Made by a program: the position numbers and the translations under genes. From positions 1 to 64,000 of the forward strand of contig QLIY01000276.1 in NCBI GenBank assembly GCA_003260075.1: 64,000 nt of DNA, given 5' to 3'. The stretch comes from Phallusia mammillata. Taxonomy: Eukaryota; Chordata; Ascidiacea; Phlebobranchia; Ascidiidae. Under the pieces are notes generated by a model. The model worked only from the letters and a program-made list of their open reading frames with translations. It was not told where the DNA came from and searched no databases. This document shows, piece after piece, positions 25,201 to 37,534 of the stretch (positions are counted from its first letter, which is position 1; each line of letters opens with the position of its first letter).

Positions 25201-27150
25201 TATGGTGAGGTAATATAGTTTCAGGTTAAGTCTCTTTGACATGTAATAATAAACATTGAAAACAAACTTTAAAACTAACCTTTACTATTTTCAAATCCTG
25301 TTAAAAAAATCTTTCCTATCTGACAAACACTGAAAAACTTAAAATGATATCTTGACTTTTTGAGTCACTCAAGTCTGTACACAGGATGTTTATTTTCACT
25401 TGAGTGAGTGCATAGGTTTAAATCATGATCCACAAGCTAAATCTGACTAAAACAACAAATGAAAATGAAACCGGGTGTAACCCACAAGCTTCCTAGCTTT
25501 GTGAAAACCTTTGGGTAAAGACTCCTATGATGATCCAACTGTATTATTGTAAGGTGAGACAGTGATTTATTGGACTTCTGGGCATTTTAACTTGAAACTC
25601 AGCAAAGGTGGAATTCGTTTTAAGACTTGCTTCAAATTGTCATTTTCAATCAGAAAGTCTTGAAATACTGTACTACAAATTCTACTTCTGTTGTCAAAAA
25701 ATAAATAAATAAGAGGTATGGAAAATGAAATACTAAACAAAAGCCCACTTAGTAATTTGTTCCAATATGACACAGTGTATCAAATCATTTTAGCTGACAC
25801 ATTTATATGTCCTGTCATATATACAGACTAAGCAGGGTTTGTGTTTTCAGTAGACATGTAGTCATTATTTTGACATCACTGACTAGACAGTAGAATAAAC
25901 AACACAAACCAACCTGAATGGCCAGAGCTTTTTTCTCCATGTAGTGGTAGGGATAGTTGGACAATGTTGAGTTGTATCCCGTTTCATTCAACATATTTCG
26001 CCATGTTACAAGTTTGTCAGCAAGTTCAGTCCCTCTGACCTCAAAGCCCTGTGGACAAGCAGAGCTGACATTACAGTGGCAATAATATATTTAACACCAA
26101 ATTAAGAAGCTAAATTTTTATAAATTTAAAATTGATTTCTGAAATATTGAATAAAATTACACATTATTTCCAAACAAAAAGCAAAAAAAAAACATTTTCT
26201 AACACTGCTGAAACATCATCCAAAAAACATAAACAACAACATGACAAGTGCTGTTGTAGCGCTTGAAAGAATTGAGATTGAGATAAATGACTGCGGTATG
26301 AAAAGCTTCTGAAACTGTCAAGCTTTTGAAATTAAAGCTGCATTATACCATGGGTGGCCAGTAAACCAAACCTAAATAAATTCCTCTGAAAAACACACAC
26401 CAAAGATCCAGCATAGTAAACACAACACTAAAGTTTAAAACAATTTTAAAATTGGCTATTATGGTCTAAAAAGTAGTCTCTCATGTCAGTGTTTTTACCC
26501 CACATTTTGTGGTTATGTGCCAACAGCATTAATATGCAGCGGTTTTACCTTTGAGGGGTCACTGAAATCAGGATAGTCTGTAAAAACAACTCCAACAACA
26601 GACAGAACAAGTGAAAGCATGAAGCAAAGTATTAAAACCAGAAGAGGGTGTTCGGACAAGAGCCAAAAGTACCTAAAATGCAAAAATATATTATATATAT
26701 GAATTATTTACATACATATAGTATCATATTTCAGCTATAGTTTTAAGTGGCACTTTATAGCATACAAATACTGTAGCATACATACAGCATGTCTAAGATA
26801 TAAGACACAAATATACAAACTTTAGTATGTTGTAAAGGCAAATTTTTAGTGACCCATCAGTTGTTTACTGTTTATAAACTTCAAAAGTGACTATAATGCT
26901 AGTTACATTATGTGTTTTAGATAAGTAATTGACACACACACAGAAAAGCAATTGCCGCATGCAAAAAATACCACAGAGAACATAACTTGTGTTACTTAAA
27001 AGATGGACATAAAACTAAATGTCAGTGACATATTTCATACCATCCTATATTGTGTTGTTCCTTTTCACGAAGTTGTCTCCTTTTTTCAATTCCCTTCAAT
27101 AATTCCTCAGAAGTGCCTTCAGATGATGTGCTGGCACTTACATGGGACAT
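7288..27150 (-). CDS. DISP: Dispatched homolog, RND-type Hedgehog release transporter
   Basis: Six phase-consistent exons: 27150-27041, 26672-26549, 26048-25914, 12612-12474, 10162-8293 and 8161-7288. They give 1083 residues; vertebrate DISP1 is longer (about 1500) at both ends. The start ATG at 27150 has an in-frame stop upstream. TM1 (about 38-68) is followed by the family signature FTDYPDFSDPSKGFEVRGTE. A basic stretch at 124-150 ends in RRARR before SS, in the place of the furin-cleaved site of vertebrate DISP1. Then come the cysteine-rich loop (ICRSEK, DSTCCPTLSLPNYVAY), the sterol-sensing-like TM block with GLSADN (D447, N448), and the second half with [22 protein letters not shown] (D931). 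Known role of the family: Na+-driven release of lipid-modified Hedgehog from producing cells. Odd points: a 13.3 kb intron, and Asn instead of the second TM4 Asp. A scrambled copy of its 3' end lies at 1-2365. Confidence 0.93.
12125..12355. mobile_element. Small hAT-type element (family A, copy 1)
   Basis: The left end cagtggtcggcaaccgcc pairs with the right end ggttgtcgcccctg. Flanks cactaatg (12117-12124) and cactaact (12356-12363) match at 6 of 8 bases, as expected for an old 8-bp target duplication. It is 231 bp and non-coding, inserted in the Dispatched intron just beyond the furin-site exon. It shares about its whole length with 38026-38287. Confidence 0.85.
12474..12612 (-). other. DISP: Isolated Dispatched exon encoding the basic, furin-like processing region
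   Basis: This 139-bp exon sits alone between introns of 13.3 kb and 2.3 kb. It begins after ctatgcag and ends before gtaagatt, phase 0 in and phase 1 out, fitting both neighbours. It encodes about 27 largely Lys/Arg residues ending RRARR, then SSDAYTWDFQSNGYFCENP. Human DISP1 has REKREVDWNFHKDSFFCDVP at the same place, so the match rests on position, the basic cleavage motif, and W-F and F/Y-F-C spacing. It is easy to miss because it is short and of low complexity. Confidence 0.85.
12768..12983. repeat. Degenerate tandem repeat, two units
   Basis: Units 12768-12859 and 12888-12983 both start ttgtaataatg, pass through a 'gaa(g/a)taaccaat' core and 'gataaaacatt', and end gtgcatg. They are diverged and lie upstream of the furin-site exon in the large Dispatched intron. 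No function is evident. Confidence 0.6.
18003..18265. repeat. Two-unit degenerate tandem repeat of about 125 bp
   Basis: Units 18003-18122 and 18137-18265 both begin tatgc(g/a)aacaaaag, share 'gagattcagttacgaattc' or a close variant, and end gggatct or gagatct. They lie in the long Dispatched intron. The purpose is unknown. Confidence 0.6.
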
Positions 27151-29221
27151 TCTGTACAACTCGAATGAACCTAAACTTCAGGTTTCAAAAGTTCCACTTC
27201 AAAACTTCACACTTCTTGTGGAACAACTTTAGGATTGGAAGTCAACATTTTCCAATATTTAAACTTTTAAGCAAAGAACACTTTTGTTATGATTTCCAAC
27301 AGAACATTATAGAAAACCTAAACATAGAAAATATATTACAAATATCATGCTGGTTTTTAAAAAACTTTTGAAGTATAACAACTAAAACAAACGTATAGGT
27401 TTCCATTGGTTAAAGCTGAGTTTTAAAAAACCACTGGAAATAGATTCCAATGCCTCTTTGTTTGCAGTATATGTCTAAAGTAAACAATGGGTTACTTCCC
27501 TTCACTATCTATAGTAAAGAAAACATACAGAAAAAATAGATACGGATTGGCACAAGGTTTGGTGCCTTCTTCTTTATTACAAGCACAGCTGCGCTTGAAA
27601 ACACAATCATGTAATTAATGAGCTTACAAAAATCACAAAGTTTCAAAACTTTCCTAACCTTCTGCACAGAGCTGACAAAACGTATGGAGTTTGGGCATCA
27701 AAACATGACCCCGCTGGCCCGCTATTCCATCACAATTAACTCTGGCGCCACGCACATGCAAACCAAGTGCTTTTCTGTCCAATCACTGACCAACTGTGCC
27801 ATCTGAAATGTTACCCCACTCTCGGCCTTTTCCCTGCCCGCTAATCTAATAGCGGTCGCCTCGTTGGCCTCTCCGTCAGCACACAAACCGCCCACGTTTA
27901 ACTGAAATAGAGTCAGCCTCTTTGTCGAGCCTGTCAACCGGGTCTGCCCGGAAAATCAGTGAGGAACTGCGGCCCTTCAGTGACTGATGTCGGAGTGATG
28001 CCCTCTCGGTCGCGAGCTCGAGACGCCAGCGGCAAAGATAGGTCGATTAGTAGTTGTGCGTCAAAAGGCCATTGAAGCGTGCGCGCTTTTTTTCGGTTGA
28101 CTGCGTTTCGACAAACTAGCGCGAAAAAGGCGAGGGAAGTTAATAGGATTACGGCGCTCGGATTTGAGGTGGCAAAAAACGGCGTAACTGTGGCAGAATC
28201 CTAATCTTGTTTGCCTTCAACCAAGTGTGGACATCAATCGGCTAAGTGACGTGCCTATGGTGCATGTCCAGGTAACTTTGAATAACCGCTGGACTTTTCC
28301 AAACCATGTTAAAAACCTGATTTTTTTAACACTTCCCCAAACTTCCAACACGTTAGACATGATTTTCACATTATTTATGAAGTAATTATTTAATCACTGC
28401 CGGCTTTGTTTATTAAAGAACAGGTGCGGTACATTCCTTGGCATCAGTTTCTTTAAATTATATCTTTTCAATAAAAACCCATTATTTTAGCCATTTTAGA
28501 TCTAAGGAAAACATCAATTTTGAATGTTGAATGGTCATAATTATGGCAAAACAAGCCTAAATTGTGTAGCCTTGCTTTTTATGATTAAAGTAAGCTATGC
28601 TTTTAGAAGATAAACAGTTGTTTATCTGATATTGAATAACAGATAAATGGATAGTAAAAAACCCGTATTACTATTTAGCATAAGATTATTATTGGAAACA
28701 TAAATGACTTACTCAATTACAGTTCGGGCATTAACAAATGGAACATAAAAAAGTATGTTGTGTTTTGTTTGCAAATCAAAACTATTTCAAACATTTGGGC
28801 CATTTCAAAACTAAATACACACTTAGACAAATCACTTTTGTTCGTGTGCGACCGTACATTCACACAAGATCAAAGATCAACATTGCAAATGTTCAGTTCA
28901 AAAACTGCAACAAATTTCAAAAACAGATTTGTAATAATTTTAATTGTTGTTAAATTGTAAAAGATGTAGCAACTTTGAACAGCTACATTATCTTACAAAT
29001 ATCTTCTATTTTTGATGTTATTTTAGACCAATTTTGAAACCTAGCAAAAAGCATATCACCCGTACTCTTGTTATTAAACATGTTGTGTTACAACTGAGAT
29101 CAAAGTACTGCATTATGGAATTACAATATCACAGACATAATGCAACAAAATAGCGAAGGGTGACTGATTGAGCACAGCAAAACTAATTAAATACGGACAT
29201 CTGTCACTTTGTGACAACACA
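27151..29221. other. Upstream region of Dispatched
   Basis: No gene is recognised between the Dispatched start and the PGAP1 stop; both genes run on the minus strand. A patch at about 27790-28160 is clearly richer in G+C and CpG than its surroundings and is a plausible promoter region for Dispatched. No core promoter element is certain. Confidence 0.4.
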
Positions 29222-32200
29222 TCAAATAATTTGTGTAACAGTATGTAATCCAAGATAGGCCAAAATAAACCAAGGAGCTCGATGAAGGGAATGGGAACTG
29301 AATACAACCATTAGAACCATAATAGGAAATTTAAACCACGATAATAATCTGAGCTTGGAAGTTTTGATCCCATCATAACCAGGGAACATGGATTGAATAA
29401 TGAACAGCAGGGATGCAATTGTGGCTTGAAGGATCAGTGGATCTCTCGGCAACTTCATCTCAGCTCTGAACAAAAAACACAATATTTTAAGTCAGTGAAG
29501 TTGTACAGTAGCAACAAATGAACACAGCCAGAACTGTGAGCCAAAATTAAATCGAAACAAATTTAACATAAAAAGAATATTTGGCATTGTGTTTTGCATT
29601 AAAATATTTTAATGTTCTATTTAACATTGCCATTATCAGGGTTCATAACCATTCAATGCAGGCAGTAAAGATAAATGAAGTTAATTCCACAAGCAATTCT
29701 TTTTTATGTGATTAGACAGACAATTTTGTAAAGTGATGGGCCAAAGTTTTACAATCCCGATGCATTTAAATAAGCAAAAAAGTGTCATTATACCTTTTCA
29801 CAGACATTTATTGCAAATTAATTAGTTTTTTCATAACCTGAAGTTGATAATCAGGACACCCAGGGAAGGCAATGAAAAGAGAAAGAGCCACAACCACAAA
29901 TGAAGGAGGATGCAGTTAACAGAGAAGCAGTCTTCTTCGGGGCTAGTACGATCAGGTTCATTTGTGATTGGTCTTTCTTTCTTGGATTCTTCCACTTTTG
30001 AACCATCAACGTCAGATTGTTTGTCACCAGTTGCACCAGTTGGTTCAGCATTGCCTTCTGATCCATCTTGTGGTTCTCCATCTTTAACTTCTAGATCAGA
30101 CGGCTGTGCTTCATCAGACTGTTTTTCAGGCAAGGGGGGTTTCTTTGCTGGATTAAGCAGAGCAGTTTTTTTCAGGAAGCAAACATTCAGGAAAGATGCA
30201 ATAAACATGTACAGGAAAGCAAATGAGCTGCACTTACTTGTGCACACTGCCAGCACCAGTGAATGCAAAATGAATTTAACCATGGATGAATCTTTAAGAC
30301 TACCAACATATGGCAGCTTGTATAATCTAAACAAAATTGGGCTAACTAGTAGCATTACTAAGGTGAGTATGACTCTTATTACAGCAAAAAGCTCAGTTGC
30401 AAAAAGAAATAAAAATAGTGGAGCAAAGTTAAACCACTGTTGGTTGTCCTGCTCCAGTATAATCATATCAGGTCTTGGTAACATTGACACAGCCCAAATG
30501 GCGGCAAATGTGGGCTTAAAATAAACAGCCTTCAACATGCTCATAAAGGGTTGAACTTTGTACGGCTTTGAAGTAACTTCTACAGCATCAATGATTGCAT
30601 AGCATGGTTTTCCTGCTTGCACCTGGTTAAGTTGAAACATGAAGGTTTGTACAACATTGGCTAGCACATATACAGGCAAAGAGACTCCCAAGTTGCGGAT
30701 AATACCTCCAAGCACCTGAAAAAAATCAACCTTTACTTCAAGACTAAGCGGATCAGAAGAATCTGAATAAACATGCAAAACAACTGATTGATTCATGTTC
30801 ATTGGGATGCTGTGTAATGAGGCAACTACACTGTTTTCAGCATAAATGGTTTGACCGTCATCCCAAGGGACCTGCACTCTTAAGTGCTGTGTCTCAAAAC
30901 TGCCATGAACTGTAAGCTTAAATGCCTGGTAGATATTCTGGAAACCATCTAGCTTGATTTGATAGTAAAATCTTGAGGCCGAGGTGTCATCGGTTATGTC
31001 AAAAAGGTAACCTTTGTTCCAAGTCCACAGGTTCGAGAATACATGTGGGACTGGTACTGTGGTAATTTTCTCAAGATCTGAGAGGCTGTTAACATCAAGA
31101 ACTTTGGTGGGTGAAGATTTTGTCATTGGATAAATGATTTGTGTAAAACCCTGCTCCTTAAGCTCAACAAGGTCTAAGTGTATGATTCTATATTTAGGTG
31201 TAGAGAATGCTTGGCCCGATAGATCAAAACCCTCTGTGCACTTTGATCCTTTATCCATTTTACAGGCAATTATCCATTTTTCTCGCTTTGAATCAGTGCG
31301 ACTAACAAAGTTAGGTGAATTGGTTTCAACAAGCTTGTCGATAGAAAAAGTAAAATATGTTCCCTGCCCAGCAGCATCCTTGTCAAATGACCAAAAGTAT
31401 TCATCCACTTCTGACCAGTGGTAAGTTGGTGAAAGTCGAACTTTACGAGGTGAATCACTTTTAGGGATTACTCCTGAACCCGGATTTTGCCTAAAATGGT
31501 AATTCATCAGTCTTGTTCTCTTAGTAACATCACTAGTAAGTTGTTTGGTATCGGTTGAAAGCATGTCTACCAGGAATCTTGCAGTAACCAATACAAGCTG
31601 ATTACACCACACTATGGTTTGATGTTCGGTGGATACATGGACTTTTGGTACTGCAGTAGCCAATGTAGAGTAAGTATTTTTGCTGCTATTCAACGGCAAT
31701 CTTGTTATAGCCTGTGGTACCTGGTAATCTCTTGGACCACCACCAATGGAAACAATCGAAACATCCTTTAGCCCTGCAGCATGCACAAGCCAATAGCAGT
31801 TGACCTTTTCATAGTACTCAGCAATATACTTGTCTACATTTATTACCGGTGATAGATTTGGGGTTGCTAGCATAATAATTGTGCTTATGGATCTAGGGTC
31901 AAAGTGAGGTAATGTAAATACGCCCCTTGCTATGATTCCGCCCATCGAATGGGCTACAACAGCAACCGATCTTGGCCTTGGATCAGCTGTATAAAGTGAG
32001 AGGATCTTTTGGATGCAAAAATGTAAAAAGTGGGTTTGTGCTTCAAGTGTTCCTCCATAAAATCCAACCAGTTCTCCATTCAAGTCAACAGTGAAGACGT
32101 TAAAATGATTTACACCTGGTTTGTGTATATTCTTCCATAGCAGGACAGAACCAATTGAGCGAGCCTATGAAAATATATTGACTTTTAGTCATAGATAATG

Positions 32201-33068
32201 ACAGTGGTGGGTTTCAGATTTTTTGTCAGTCAGTTTTATCACAAAAGTCATATTGCAAAAAAGTCCATTGACAGTAACCAGTTTGCTGATGGTTCTATTA
32301 TTCTATAGAACAAGCTGAATCCAACCACTGGATATTGACTTCAGTTTTATTGGCAATTATGAGTATTTTTCAAAAATTTATTCTATACCTGTTTGTAACT
32401 ACCTCCATGACCTGGGATGTAAAGTACAGGAACCCCATGTAACTGCAAGTTTTTCACACGTTCAAAATATTGACCTTCTCCATACAAATAAAGATTGTAT
32501 TTGGAAAATGCAGATTCGATATTTGGATCAAGTGGAACCTGGGTAATATAAAACTTTCATTTCAACCAAAAATACTATAGATTAAGTGTTTACAAATTTA
32601 ACATCAGAAACAATATATTTTGCTGTGCAAGCATCAAAGTTGTTTGAAAAATGAAATTTAAATAAATTATAAAAAAGACAATCCACCACACTGCTAATAT
32701 TTTTTAGAAAACAAAGTTTGAATGAATACAAATCGTTGTAAAGCCACAAATGTCTAATCAAAACACCACCAGTTTATTTTTCTGTTGCATCTCGAATAAT
32801 GCAAACTCTTTATAAAGCGTTTGGTTTAATTTGAAACAAATTAACTTAATACAGCAACTATGCGGAGATGGCATCAGTAGTAATAGCATAACGGCATTGT
32901 ATAAACATACTTCAAACCCAAGTTTACCTTGGCATATTGTGGATATTCATACATGTATGTCATTACACATTTATCTTCTTCAGTGTCGAATCGAACTGTG
33001 TAAATTCCGATGCAGAGAAACAGCAAGATCAGTGAGTGAAAAAACTTTTGGCCGCCTGAAACCGCCAT
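29222..33068 (-). CDS. PGAP1: PGAP1-like GPI inositol-deacylase
   Basis: Four phase-matched exons: 33068-32928, 32538-32389, 32164-29838 and 29465-29222, giving 953 residues (human PGAP1 is 922). The protein opens with a membrane segment (FHSLILLFLCIGIYTV, about 10-25), then CVMTYMYEYPQYAK and YNLYLYGEGQYFE, signatures of the family. VPVLYIPGHGGSYKQ and ARSIGSVLLW follow. The lipase motif VAVVAHSMGG places the catalytic serine at about residue 170, close to Ser174 of the human enzyme. The C-terminal third carries several hydrophobic segments, as expected for an ER-resident multi-span protein. Known role: removal of the inositol-linked acyl chain from GPI anchors, needed for efficient ER exit of GPI-anchored proteins. 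A Lys/Glu/Pro-rich loop lies near 30010-30150. The third exon, at 2.3 kb, is unusually large. The gene is divergent from the RIP-like kinase gene at 34186. Confidence 0.95.
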
Positions 33069-34185
33069 TACCTTTGTATTTTCCTACAACTGCAAGTTTC
33101 ATAAAAAAAAATTTAAACTTTCGAAATATGCTTGAACAAAATGCTGTTTCATGTTACATACTTTAAACAGCACTTTACGGGCACAGCCTTTCCTCTTTAC
33201 ATGTGGTTTGAAATCCATTAAAGCTGAAATGTCTTGAAAATGAGTATTTTATGAAAGCAGTTACATCAAACAGTACAATTAGTTTGTTTTCGAGTCGCTT
33301 TATTCTTTTTTTTTAAATGATTTCGCATGCTCGTATTTCTATAGAATTCGTTAAATTATGACCCACCCGGCGTTGCAACGTGGTAAATCCCCCAAGGTAT
33401 TATCAAAGAACATTAAAGAGTTTTTTCGGTATTATTTGATGAATTTGATTTGGAATAAATCACTTCTAAGCAAGCAGAAGTCAGAGCATCATTGCATTTC
33501 CCAAAAATGGACATTAACACAAAACTTACATGACCGGATGACGAACCTCGCAGCGAATAAACTCTAATTTGAAGTCAAGATGGTTTTTGTAGCGAAAACC
33601 GATCAAAATGTTTCGTTTTATTGAGCTAAAATCTTTTGCGATTAATTTCTATTGTATTAGCATGTACAAAAATCCGCATGCAACAACACAGCTGTTAATA
33701 GAACAACTCGCGCCTCGCAGCCCCATCAATTTGAAATTATTTCGCCTATTATTGATAAAGTTATCCCTACACTGCAGGAATCACTGTGAAATTGGTGACA
33801 ATGCAGACACAAACCGATTGGAAGTTAATGGGAGATGTACAAAATATTTAAATTAATCTGAGATAAATAAGTCTGACGTATCAGAGTACACAACACTGAA
33901 TACGCAACATTGTCCCGATGTAACGTATACAAATAGGTCAAAATCTTCACACGAGTATGAGAACCAATAAAGAGATCACGTTACGTTCAGGTGTTTTACG
34001 TTATCTTCGACAATAAACAAAAAAGTGTGCGGGGACGCGTGGCTCCCATTGTCATTATGACCCATAGCTCGTATTCATAGTTGCCGTTGATAAGGAACCA
34101 TTTCCATCATTTATTGCGGAGCAGGCACTTAATCGTAACAGAGTGAAATATTGAAGATCGCAAGATTCGAAAACAATTGTCAACC
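33069..34185. promoter_or_regulatory. Divergent intergenic region between PGAP1 and the RIP-like kinase gene
   Basis: These 1.1 kb separate two start codons on opposite strands, so both promoters should lie here. I see no coding sequence and no unambiguous promoter motif. The assignment rests on gene arrangement only. Confidence 0.4.
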
Positions 34186-37100
34186 ATGGCATGCGATCAA
34201 CCAAGTCAACCCGATGTAAGTATTTTAGATTTAAAGCACCCACCAAAACGACGTGATTTTAAAGTTAGCCTACTTGCATATATGACTTTTGCATCCTTAT
34301 AAAGCGGGTTAAAGAACGAGCTGTCACTGTGACAGCGTTTTTACAAAACAGCTCAAAAAGAAGAAAATATTTAAAAGCTAATTTTTAAGTTCTATTGTCC
34401 ATGTACGTTTTATTCTAATGGTTATACAAACACTCAAACCTCGTTGGAAATCTGAGTTGTGAATCTTGCGATATTTTGCAATGTTTGGTGTTATAATCAG
34501 AATCCTAGTAAATTGATTTTGAGAATCATTCTTTACTCTGTTACAATTCCTGTAACAATTTCATGTCATACAAGTTTGGAGAAGTTGGTTTCAAGGGTAA
34601 AATCAGTCATAGCTATCGTATAACAAATATACAAATATAACAAAAGTCATAGCTATAAAATTAACGAAAAGCCTAATTGCGGACAAACCTGACAAAAAAA
34701 TGATTAATTTTCAGTTGCGTGAATTTGATGCTGATGATATTCTGTGTGACCCAAACACAAAGTCAAGTATTGTGGGTTCTGGAACTTTCGGAGTGGTTCT
34801 TGTGGGAAAACACAATAAGCTCAACAAAGTCGCTGTTAAAGTCATGGAATGCAAGGGCGGAGTGCTAACCAAAAATCGGATGAAAAATGAGTGAGCTGCA
34901 CGTGTAGATTGGTTGTAAAAACAAATATTTTGCAACACGCAATGGTATACCAGTTATATACTTACTATAGTTAACGTTTAAAGATTTGTTTTAAAAATGT
35001 ATAGAAAGAAAAGTACCGATTCGATTTACTGTTGCACAAAAAAGCGAATCACGTGATCAAAAGTATTGTGCTCATTGTGTGATAAAACAAAGCGGGTTGT
35101 AAAAGACGCGTCGTTTTTGTTGTGAATAGTAACTGTGACGCTAACGTTTTATTGGCCAAAGGTTTACTGTCGAAGTATTGTCTTTCACTTTTCTATGTTA
35201 ACTTTAGCTTTAAAAAGTGCAACTTGGATTTTATTTTTGTTTGCAGTGTCATGAAAGAGCTTAAAAAGTTGCAGGCCGCCCAAACTGAAAACGTAGTGAA
35301 GACATATGGATGGTTGACGCTGCCGTGTGGCATGGGAATTGTCATGCATTATTATGAAGGTGGTAACCTCAGAGATTTCCTTCTTAATGACAAAATCACT
35401 AAAGGAATTCCACTCCGTCTTCGTCAGTTGATAGAAACAGCAGAGGGAATAGCTTTCATTCACAACTTGCCTGGTCACAAATTAATACATAGCGATATTA
35501 AACCCGACAATATCATGCTTACAAGAGATCTTCATGCTAAACTTGCTGATTTCGGTAGCTCCCAGCTGGCTGCTGCAACTGGATCAACCACTTTAGAAGT
35601 CCAAAACGCAGAAGAAGATATTCAATTTACAGCTGTTTACACCGCTCCAGAAAAACTTGAAAACATTACTATGAAACCCAAAAGAGATCATGACGTGTAT
35701 GGGTTTGGCTTAGTTATCCATATGTCTCTTACTTGCAAAGCGCCTTATCCGCCAACTCATGCAATCGCTTTGTTTCATGCAATCACTCAGGGCCAGCGAC
35801 CAGCTTGTGATGCGATTGATGGTTTAAAAGCAAGTCTCGACAACAACAACGACAAAGAAGCAGCCGAAGTGATGGAAAAAGAAATGAAAAGATGCTGGGA
35901 TCACAAACCCACCAATCGCCCAGCTATAACTGAAGTTAGAGACAAATTTCAAACGGTACTTGACAAGAAAAACCCAGTAGCAGTCCTGGAACAAGTAATA
36001 GGCGCTGTGAAGCAGATGCATTTACCAGAAGCCCCTGTCAATCAAGATACGCTCGTCCCGCTTTGTCACTTTTCACCACGTACACGAACATTTTTGACGC
36101 CTCAAGGTAATAACAATAGGTTTAAATTTAAGAAAACTCTACAAAAGTGCGTGGGTCGAATCCCACCGCAGATAAAATGTGTTGAAATATACTTTAGGTT
36201 TATGAGGAACAACTTCCCTAATAGTAAAAAGCTCCAATGTCCTGTGACTGATTCTTAATGAGGTAATCTGGTACGTTACATTTAACACTGGTATCTGTGT
36301 ATCGAAGTATGGAGCAGGCCAGAAAACAAAATCGAACCTTCCAGTGCTGAACCTGACCCCACGCCGAGTTCACGGGCGCCACAAGTTCAAATGGAATATG
36401 ACGACACACCACTACATCAACTAAGTAATTTGGATTTGCATTAAGATTAAAATCCCACTGCTTACGAAATTGGCAAATCTGCTTTTAAATCCCAGTGGTA
36501 ATAAGAAACCGTACCGAGCAGTTGGTTTTGATCACGTGTTTGTCTCACCGAAACTATTTGGGGATTTCCATGTCGCTTTACCGCCACCACACGACAAAAC
36601 AGTAAACTAAATCTGCCAGTAAATCATCACATGTCATAAATCGAAATTTTTTGCTCTATTTCATCATACAGCAATGTTTTTGCTAGCAGCGGGTATTTTA
36701 ATAAGAGTTTGATACAAATGTTTTTGACTGGGCCCTGTTTCACGATTCTGCTTGTTTTATTTACTTATTTATGTTTATATGTTCATGTACGTTTCAGTTA
36801 AAAGCAACGAAACCCGTCGGTTGATTCAGAGTTACTCAGATTCTGTGAAACGGGGAAAATATGATGAAGCAAATTCAATAAAACGGCAACTTTCAAGGTT
36901 AATTGAAGATCAAGTCAAACCCTCAGCAGATGAATTGAAAACTTTTGCTGTAAACCTACGAAAAGCGAAGAAATATTGCGAGTCGATCCTGTTCTGCCAT
37001 ATTGCATCAGATTTTTATGCAAAGCAACAAAGTCCCGACGACGCCGCGAAAGGTGTGGAGGACTGCGCGTGGGAACTGAAAAATGCAAAGGAATCAATGG

Positions 37101-37534
37101 CAGATAATCATGTCACAAACAACACCATTGTGCGCAATCACGTGATCTCATTGATATCTGAAATGCGACTCCTGATTTTGTGTTTGCCAAAAGTCGACGA
37201 CAGAGTTCGATGTTTATGCGAGGTGTCGTGTCTTCATTACAAAGAGGTTAGCCTGACGGATTCACTCCAACGGAAAGAGGAAACTATCAGGGATGCATTA
37301 GGATTACTGAAACGCGAGTTTGGAGATTACGCCGTGGAACACGACGTCTACGGTTACTTGTTGAACAACCTTGGAGCTGTCTGCCAGGAAACATCACGTG
37401 ATGAGGAGGCCGTGAAATGTTACGAAGACGCAATTGATGCGTTCAGAAAGTGTGGGCGTTTGAACGAGGAATGGCGTCAACAACTTCTGGACAATTGCGA
37501 AATAAATTTGCAGTTTGCCAAAAAAAGGCGTTGA
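34186..37534 (+). CDS. RIP-like protein kinase with C-terminal TPR-like domain
   Basis: Four exons join in phase: 34186-34215, 34715-34890, 35247-36106 and 36798-37534, giving 600 residues. The kinase domain has the glycine loop GSGTFGVV (31-38), VAVK with Lys52, an alpha-C Glu about 73, catalytic loop HSDIKPDN (150-157, HSD instead of HRD), ADFG (169-172), TAPE (201-204) and the C-lobe motif RCWDHKPTNRP. All catalytic residues are present, so it is probably active. The closest style is the RIPK/TKL group. After a Pro-rich linker, the last exon encodes about 245 residues of amphipathic helices, including YLLNNLGAVCQETSRDEEA and VKCYEDAIDAFRKCG, which fit TPR-type repeats. No membrane segment or death domain is seen. 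The role is unknown; RIP-like kinases usually act in stress or immune signalling, with the TPR part as a partner-binding module. An AATAAA lies at 37654. The intron join into the TPR exon is supported by phase (G plus TT). Confidence 0.85.
36133..36166. repeat. Motif shared with 39293-39324, T-arm-like
   Basis: The sequence aaaactctac followed closely by gtgggtcgaatcccac also occurs near 39293-39324 (as gtgggattcgaacccac). The stem-loop resembles a tRNA T arm, but no other tRNA arm is present. It may be the remnant of a tRNA-derived short interspersed repeat. This copy is in the third intron of the RIP-like kinase gene. Confidence 0.3.

Larger units (their letters stand above)
12613..25913. 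other. 13.3 kb intron of Dispatched without recognised genes
   Basis: This very long stretch holds no reading frame I can assign on either strand. The open frames seen (for example near 14001-14369, 16121-16381 and 21486-21986) have no family features and no fitting splice sites. The tandem repeats at 12768-12983 and 18003-18265 are inside it. Long introns of developmental genes often hold enhancers, but I cannot point to one. Confidence 0.6.

Noticed and set aside
29910-30524. 204-residue plus-strand frame
   Set aside because: Antisense shadow of the large PGAP1 exon.
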